From assembly GCF_000499385.1 (NCBI RefSeq), contig NW_013654773.1, forward strand, positions 1 through 13,694: DNA of 13,694 nt, in the 5' to 3' direction. The notes under the pieces are model-generated. The model saw only the letters and a program-made list of their open reading frames with translations. It was not told the origin of the DNA and did not search any database. Shown here piece by piece: positions 8,250 through 13,694 of this stretch. The translations under genes and the position numbers were made by a program. The DNA is from Eimeria necatrix. Taxonomy: Eukaryota; Apicomplexa; Conoidasida; Eucoccidiorida; Eimeriidae. Positions within the stretch are counted from its first letter, which is position 1. Each line of letters starts with the position of its first letter.

Positions 8250-9330
8250 CATGTGGAATTCATGCAAGTGGAGTCACGCTTCACCTGTTCGTCTACAGTG
8301 CTGTTTGCACGCGTGATGCGGACTCTGAACCCATATTTTTGTAAATAGCAACTCGAGTTTTGGGGCTATTTGGCATGTGTAAGTTCGTTATGCAACGCGT
8401 GCATTTTTTCTCTGAACAAACAAGCCATCTCGCAGGCATTTACTACGAGCGCAAAGAAGACTTTAGCATGTTGCCTATTGATTTCCACTACACAGTGACA
8501 CGCCTTGTTTTTATGTTCACTAGAGTGAGACCGTTTGCCTGCAATGTTTTGGCGCCTTGTTGACATAATGTGAAAGCTCTCACAACGTTGGCATGGCTTC
8601 ACTCGAATGCTGTGCCCCATGTGACGACAATAGGTTTTGTTTCATACGAAAGGCAATGTTCGTGTCCATGTATTGGCTTACGAATTGCCAACGTATGTTC
8701 TTGGTGTCGATATTCATATTAAGACACCACCATTTAGCACGGTGCAGATTTTCAATTGATGACAGGCAAACACCTTGATGTGTCCAAATTGGCTAGCTAG
8801 CAGGAGGAAAAATTAGCGTTTGCTACGAACCATTTTCAGTATCAGAAGAACGCTGCAAGGCATACAAACACTGTCGGAGCACAGTAGTTACAAGTTGCAG
8901 ACAGCGTGGTCTATCTGCGGCAGCGCGTAAGGCCGTCTACTGTATATGCATCCCCAAGCAGCGTGATTCCGTTTATTTGCACAGACATTTATAGTTTCAG
9001 AAAATATTGAAACGAAATCCTTTTAGAGTTCCAGTTTCGCAACGACTGAGAAGCATGACAAGTTGGTTGCAGCAGTTGGAGCGTACTTCAATATGGTTTG
9101 GTTCCATACTATTCGAATTGCTTCGGGCCACTGCTTTCGGAAGACAGAAATGCTCTGAGCGGGTTCGTGAATGACTGTATCTGCCGAAAATCGTTGTTTT
9201 CACCGTAGAAAGTCAGTCTCTTCCCTCAAACAAACCAACAGAGGAGATGCGGGCGGGTTGGTATGTGTAATTTTGGGCAAAGTCTACAGCAACAGAATGA
9301 AACACAGGAATAGAATCCACTGCTTGTTAG
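8250..9330. other. no supported gene
   Basis: Overlapping frames of 60-84 codons occur on both strands (for example 8360-8563 + and 8366-8620 -) with no distinguishing bias. The palindromic word GCTAGCTAGC lies at 8792-8801, followed by an AGGAGGA purine run. No RNA gene or mobile element was recognised. Confidence 0.4.
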
Positions 9331-9480
9331 CACAAGTATTCCACGCTTCGTCGACACGTTTGTGAACTATGGGGTGAGCGATGTGCAGGATTACTGGTTT
9401 TGCAGTTGGTACGTCGTGTCAACGCAAGCAAAAGCGCGGCGGCTGTGCTGTGGATCTTGCCTGCGGCTGGTTCTCGGTAG
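9331..9480 (+). CDS. candidate internal exon, unknown protein
   Basis: A + frame is open from about 9316 to 9522. From about 9341 to 9487 third positions are about 69% G/C against 53% and 45%, the strongest bias found in the window. An acceptor-like TGCTTGTTAG ends at 9330 and GGTAG|GTTAGT offers a donor at 9481 (TCG|GTAGGT at 9477 is an alternative). The peptide contains RFVDTFVNYGVSD, then an aromatic WFCSWY stretch, then a basic Cys-containing end (LCCGSC). It would start in phase 2, so it does not join directly to the 5484-5641 candidate; another exon would be needed between. No family is recognised. Confidence 0.3.
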   Translation, partial: HKYSTLRRHVCELWGERCAGLLVLQLVRRVNASKSAAAVLWILPAAGSR

Positions 9481-9522
9481 GTTAGTGTCCTTTTCGGCGC
9501 GTGCGGGGTATATTGAGTGGTG

Positions 9523-9823
9523 ACGTAGGATCTTTTAGCGGCGCTGCTTTGCTGCCTGCCTGCGCATTAACTCATTTTCAATCTAGGTCATCCGCAGATG
9601 CAGCTCCCAGGCCTGACTTTCAGGATGTGCGTTGAATGCCTTATAAGGGGGGATGTAGCGGATCTTGGTATTTTCCTTCGTGGTTTAAAACTGGAAAACA
9701 TACCTAAATTTACCCTTAATCAGACTGTGCGTCGCAAGGGATAGCAAGCAGCAAGACGGTATTCGCTAAGTAAACGGGAGAAGATTTCGTTGAACCAACG
9801 TACTTATTACATGACACGCTGTG
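9523..9823. other. no supported gene; G-rich start
   Basis: The 9361-9660 area is locally G-rich on the + strand (runs such as GCGGGG and AAGGGGGG). After about 9660 the sequence becomes A/T-rich. No open frame, repeat or RNA gene could be supported. Confidence 0.35.
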
Positions 9824-10213
9824 TTACTCTAAAAATTGGTGTTCCCGTTCCAGCTTGCTTTGTTTCTTTTCAAACAAATATTTAAAAGGACAAATGGACA
9901 AAAGTGACTTTGGCAGAGAAATCACTGCAGCAAAGTCAGGCCGTAGTTTGGTCTGGTTAGTATATAAAAGACGAATGAACATTGCACGCCAGCTCGTGCT
10001 GTATGCAGTTGCTATATTGTGCCACAGCATGCGCTTACTTTTAACAGGAACGAGGGGTCTCCAAAAACGCGTTGAACGTTCAGCTCTTGTATGTGCTTTC
10101 ATACAGAGCAGCCGCGAGATGGAAGTGCGCACTTCACCTCGTATGTTCTCAGCTACCAAACTCTCAAATAGTGCTTCAACTCTGAATCTTTGTAACGAAG
10201 CCTTCTTTTTCAA
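9824..10213 (-). CDS. open frame opposite 9894-10217, 129 codons
   Basis: The minus strand is open for 129 codons with a basic, Arg/Lys/Leu-rich product. The first codon is TTG; the first ATG is 37 codons in. A TTAG acceptor-like site lies just upstream, so an exon is possible. Because the plus strand is open over the same bases, at most one of the two is likely to be coding. I see no domain. Confidence 0.13.
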   Translation of the reverse strand: MKKKASLQRFRVEALFESLVAENIRGEVRTSISRLLCMKAHTRAERSTRFWRPLVPVKSKRMLWHNIATAYSTSWRAMFIRLLYTNQTKLRPDFAAVISLPKSLLSICPFKYLFEKKQSKLEREHQFLE

Positions 10214-10217
10214 CTAA
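9894..10217 (+). CDS. candidate small protein, 107 aa
   Basis: The ATG at 9894 (context GGACAAATGGAC) starts a 107-codon frame ending in TAA. The N-terminal 30 residues are charged (MDKSDFGREI...). A moderately hydrophobic segment follows (about residues 34-51, LVLYAVAILC), then a basic and Ser-rich C-terminal half ending FFFN. Codon-position bias is weak (57% first-position purine; third-position G/C slightly above the others). The opposite strand is also open throughout. No family is recognised. Confidence 0.2.
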   Translation: MDKSDFGREITAAKSGRSLVWLVYKRRMNIARQLVLYAVAILCHSMRLLLTGTRGLQKRVERSALVCAFIQSSREMEVRTSPRMFSATKLSNSASTLNLCNEAFFFN

Positions 10218-10533
10218 CATGAGTTCGCATGCAAATGAGGGCTGGTGCGGGGGTTTGTGCTTGAATTATAAGACAGGAAACTTTTAAGCCGATGGGAGCA
10301 GTCATATAACGCGCAGCCACCGTGGCGCATGGGCTGTAGGCAACAAACACACGCATTTTCCAAGGGAGCGAATAAAGTTTGCTTGCTCTAAGCAATCACT
10401 TTTCGAAAGTGCGTGAGTTCCGTAGTCTGCCGTGTTCAGGACGGAAGTAATATCGGACACATGACAAAGTCTGCCCCACTCCATTATTTCCGCACTTTTC
10501 AAAGAACACTGGGAAAAGTTCGTTGATGATCAT
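10218..10533. other. no supported gene
   Basis: Two overlapping minus-strand frames (10210-10395 and 10302-10502) lack bias. An AATAAA lies at 10371-10376, and GCATGCA occurs at 10227. Nothing else is visible. Confidence 0.35.
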
Positions 10534-10833
10534 ATGCGAAGAAAACGATTGTACACGCAACCAAACCGAATGTTAAGGGAACAAAGATTCTCACGATGTG
10601 ACGCAGTACCCGAAAATATATTGTGCAAAGCATGCACGCAAATCATTTTGACTACGCTTTGCCTCCTATACGCAACCCAAGGCCACGGAATATATCCTAA
10701 ACGCCTACCAGCGTGCTACATTATACGCAGAACACACACATTAAGCAGCGTCAAACCTCGCAGTAGTAGCTTAGCACAGCAATATAAAATTCCATCATCA
10801 TCCAGGATTTCTTCTCCTTCTGCTTATTCATAA
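10534..10833 (+). CDS. candidate basic ORF, 99 aa
   Basis: The ATG frame of 99 codons begins MRRKRLYTQPN and is Arg/Ser/Thr-rich throughout, with no acidic residues except near residues 23-27 (DAVPE). This reflects the A/C-rich composition of the + strand here more than any visible domain. There is a short hydrophobic stretch (IILTTLCLLY, about residues 38-47). No codon bias or homologue is apparent, and a chance frame is likely. Confidence 0.13.
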   Translation: MRRKRLYTQPNRMLREQRFSRCDAVPENILCKACTQIILTTLCLLYATQGHGIYPKRLPACYIIRRTHTLSSVKPRSSSLAQQYKIPSSSRISSPSAYS

Positions 10834-12469
10834 CACGCCCATAAATAGAATCGGATGCGTTTATGACTTTGATTCATAGCACGTTCATAGCATTTACCAG
10901 GATAATATCTGTCCTTCAAAGCCTCAGCGGCGAAATACATGAACTGAGTCGACGTATCATGGCTCACATTATGCGCCCGCGTGTCCGAGGCTTACCGTGA
11001 AATCTGAGTGTGCGGCCTTTTTCGACACTTGTTCGCTGCAGATTAGAGCATTACAAAGGCCGTAGACGCCGTGTGTTAAACAATTTGTTTAGGAAAAAAA
11101 AGTGCACTAGACTCGCCTACCACACGGCGAGATTTTACACCGCGAGTCCGTGAGATGCATCACAGAAAACAACTGAACAAGCTATTGTTTTTACTCTCAT
11201 GGCTTCTCTTAGCTCTAAGGCCATCGCAGAAACTGATTTGCCGTCGTGTGCCCGGAGGGTGATCAATCTTGGAGAGCTTTTCACATACTCTAAACATTTT
11301 ATGTTGCCCTGCCTACAACCAAAAATCCCGTTCTACTTCTAATCATGTGTGTTCTTGACGCAGCTTTTGACGTTCATGTCTCCGTCCTCTTATTATTTCG
11401 TGCAGTGTTGTTTCCGTTGCCTTTTCTTTCCACTATGCTGAAACCTGCAAAGTCACCCCTCCTGTCCAACTGCAAATCGAACTCATACTCAAATGACAAC
11501 TGCTAAAACGAAGTTCAGTTCTTACTCTGTAGAACTGAGAATGCGTTATTCTTGGTGCAGCACGTTCTTTTTCTGGTCACGTATGGAATCGCATTCTCCA
11601 TAACGGTTCAGTCATGATCGTGGTGATGGTACATTTCGTGTGTTTGGGTAAGGCAGACACGGGCGGCATGACAAATGTGCTTTCGCGCTTGAGTGGCATC
11701 GTACGTCTACTCCACACTTGACCAGCACTAACAAACTTCCACGTGGGCCGCTTCAATTACAGTCTAAATGCGCAAGCATCGGCATGCAAAGCCACACTTC
11801 ATTTTGCACTAGGCCTGAATGCTTGCTCGTCACACAACCTGGCAAACACGAATTGAAGGACTCGGCTGCGATATTCACTTTCCCAGTAGCGTCTACTGCT
11901 AAAATGGGAAATCAAAAAAACGCACCTTAGGAATTCGCGTGGTATTTAGCGCATTAGCGTGTCGGAGAACCTTCAGTTTAAGACTGCGGGGTAGGCACGC
12001 CCTGTGCCGCATTGCATTATATCCTTTGCTAGCGTCAGGATGCAACAACTCCGTACACATGGACTGAATTATATATGTCACCCACGCTCACACTCAATTT
12101 GTTTCTCGTAGATGTGCATGAAGGGGGAAGAAGCCGGAGCACGGCGGAAGCAGTGGGAAGTTGGGTCACCGAAGGAGGCACGGGGCAGCCCCAATATTTA
12201 TAGGCTGTTACTGCTGACATACTCCTTCTGCCGATCCGGTGAAGTGCTGGCATTCTTCTGAATGCGGCTGTGTTTCTATTCCTCCTGAAAGCATGGTAAT
12301 GGTGCATTTGGCTGTAATATTTTGGCTCGCCTAAGCCTTTGACGCGACGAGGCCTCCCAGACTCTTTTACCTAAGTGGTCATTTGCTTTTTTCGTTTCCA
12401 TACTTTAGCTTGAAGCCTCAGCAAGCTACGCCACCGCATACTCAAGCTGAAGCTTTTTGTTTTATCAGA
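10834..12469. other. no supported gene; contains an inverted-repeat cluster
   Basis: Frames in this 1.6 kb are short (up to 90 codons, 12035-12307 minus, very Arg-rich at its start and without codon bias). The + strand is pyrimidine-rich around 11300-11470 and purine-rich around 12120-12180. An A8 run lies near 11094-11101. Only the inverted repeats listed separately stand out. Confidence 0.4.
11110..11148. repeat. overlapping inverted repeats, mutually exclusive hairpins
   Basis: GACTCGC (11110-11116) is the perfect reverse complement of GCGAGTC (11142-11148). The overlapping CTCGCC (11112-11117) is the perfect reverse complement of GGCGAG (11126-11131), leaving an 8-base loop. The first arm can therefore pair with either of two downstream arms. 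I see no tRNA, snRNA or known RNA motif around it, so it may simply be chance or a small local duplication. Confidence 0.4.
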
Positions 12470-12799
12470 CTAACGGCGTGCCTTCCGTTGCCCTGTGCTA
12501 CTCAAAATAGCGTGTACAGCCAAGATTCTCGAATTTTTGCCATATGCACTTAAGGATGCCGGTTGCGTGTTTGCCTTTCGAAGCCCTACGCTGACGATTT
12601 CACACTGTTGCGTTGAACTGCACTCATAAATGGTTACAGCTAATGTGTTGCAAGCTCCTCCAGCGTATTGTTCGAAGCTCAGCTGTTCCTGGCGCTTTAC
12701 TGACGTGACCCTCCCCTTTTCTCTCGAATCCAGCTGTTCGGATTTTTTCCGTGCCGACAGCGAAGAGGTGCTGCTCTGAGATGCTGTGCTCGCTTTCAA
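12470..12799 (-). CDS. open frame of 109 codons without any ATG
   Basis: The frame is open for 109 codons before TAG but contains no ATG, so it can only be real as an internal or terminal exon, or with a non-ATG start (TTG at 12799). The peptide is Ser/Thr/Gln/Lys/Arg-rich and polar, with three Cys in the middle. G/C is about 48/53/50% by position, which does not look coding. An overlapping minus frame (12624-12890) is also open. Confidence 0.14.
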   Translation of the reverse strand: MKASTASQSSTSSLSARKKSEQLDSREKGRVTSVKRQEQLSFEQYAGGACNTLAVTIYECSSTQQCEIVSVGLRKANTQPASLSAYGKNSRILAVHAILSSTGQRKARR

Positions 12800-13308
12800 A
12801 CAGTGGGCATGCGGCCAGGGATGAGCCTAACGTGATTGTACAAGCATATTGGTGCTTCCGGTCGTGCTGGCCACGTGAAACCGTTTGCAATAGTGACAGG
12901 TCTCTTTTTCAGAGTCAAAAACGACTCGTGAAAAATTTTTTTTGTACTGTTCTAACGGTGCACAGCAAATGATAAGAGTGCTTTCGGTGACGCGGTAAAG
13001 AAGCACGAGGATGCTCCGCACAGCGGGCCGCCTTAAGCAAGATCATTTTATAAGCGGTGTTGCCAGACGTTGCTCGCGAAGACAATTCGCAAACAACACT
13101 AGCGTGGCATATCATGCTCAACCATGCTCTTTTCTGCATGAAACACGCTTTGTGGGGCATTGGCGTGTGGCATGTTTTTCACATTTTGCACTGAAGCGAT
13201 GCGTGCAGACAACGATTGCCGGAACACGATTCGTTTCGTTTCTTTTTGTATTATCCACTTTGTCACACTAACGTTTTCCTGTGGGTACCGTGTATTTCCA
13301 CCGGATTT
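12800..13308. other. no supported gene
   Basis: Four overlapping frames of 64-86 codons lie on both strands. None has codon bias or recognisable features. Confidence 0.4.
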
Positions 13309-13611
13309 TTAGTTTGCCGATTTGAGACTTTTTTTGTTTGCTAAATTATATTGAGGGTGGCGACAAATGGCGAAGGGCTTTTCTGACACGCTGTAGCTCT
13401 TGAACTCTTGAAACTGCCATCCAACACGCAAGAAGGGAAAAAATAATGCTTTGTTAGCAATGCAGCCTAGCGCGGAGACGGCTAGCAAAGCGACCAACTC
13501 AGGGCGTACGTCTTGAAGCACAAGATTCTTCTTTATGGGCGTAGAATTTGGACACTGCAGGCCGCGCAGCCTAAGGCCAGGTAAAGGCGAGCGAGAGCCA
13601 TTAATACTCAT
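13309..13611 (-). CDS. candidate single-pass membrane protein, 100 aa
   Basis: This unspliced ATG frame of 100 codons ends in TAA. The N-terminal 35 residues are basic and Pro/Gly/Leu-rich. Residues about 39-61 form one hydrophobic segment (LVALLAVSALGC and onward to a Phe/Pro-rich end), long enough to cross a membrane. The C-terminal 35 residues are basic and polar. A basic N-terminus followed by one membrane helix is common in small organelle-membrane proteins, but that is only an analogy. G/C by position is 50/42/51%, the expected order for a gene. It lies at the right edge with about 80 bases of upstream sequence. No family is recognised. Confidence 0.3.
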   Translation of the reverse strand: MSINGSRSPLPGLRLRGLQCPNSTPIKKNLVLQDVRPELVALLAVSALGCIANKALFFPFLRVGWQFQEFKSYSVSEKPFAICRHPQYNLANKKSLKSAN

Positions 13612-13694
13612 GTGATTAAATATGATATGTCTTCATCGTATTCCGAGAATAGACTTATGATAAGGAAAAACGAAGTTGACCATGTGATGTCGGG

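Noticed and set aside
1..13694. Bacterial, viral or transposon origin
   Set aside because: There are no long frames, no ribosome-binding-site-led operons, no reverse transcriptase, transposase or integrase motifs, and no terminal repeats.

Overview
The window looks like nuclear DNA of a eukaryote. It has roughly 45-47% G+C and shows no CpG depletion. No bacterial-style operon, tRNA, rRNA, CRISPR array or recognisable mobile-element protein is visible. The longest open frames are only about 120-130 codons, which is what chance gives in 13.7 kb read on both strands. Any real genes must therefore be split by introns or be very small. The palindrome GCATGC occurs 13 times (about 3 expected). Together with exon-like patches of G/C-rich third codon positions, this hints at an apicomplexan of the coccidian type with long introns, but that assignment is an inference with low confidence. 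No protein in the window could be assigned to a named family.

Layout. The left edge (about 3-99, +) is a peptide-coding-looking segment with strong third-position G/C bias. Positions 488-950 hold a diverged tandem repeat of about 218 bp, with two full copies and a remnant of a third. Between 1.3 and 4.7 kb lie several short exon candidates, mostly on the + strand: 1361-1735, 1906-2122, 2632-2759, 3089-3143, 3741-4553 and 4550-4720. A second tandem duplication, of 69 bp at 4282-4419, sits exactly across a possible intron of the 3741-4553 model.

The middle part has an exon-like segment at 5484-5641 (+; a minus-strand reading is also open), a cysteine-paired frame at 7049-7387, a 117-codon frame at 7896-8249 and an exon-like segment at 9331-9480. 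The right part has a stretch open on both strands (9824-10217), an inverted-repeat cluster (11110-11148), a Met-free minus-strand frame (12470-12799) and a 100-codon minus-strand frame with one membrane segment (13309-13611). The rest is featureless to my reading.

How the parts may fit. The + strand islands at 3-99, 2632-2759, 3089-3143 and 5484-5641 have splice-like borders with compatible intron phases (1/1, 0/0, 1/1). They could be exons of one gene with introns of 0.3-2.5 kb that runs off the left end of the window. This is a hypothesis: the segments were chosen by eye from many frames, and their base-periodicity is not significant after that selection. All gene calls here should be read as candidates, while the tandem repeats and the GCATGC excess are direct observations.
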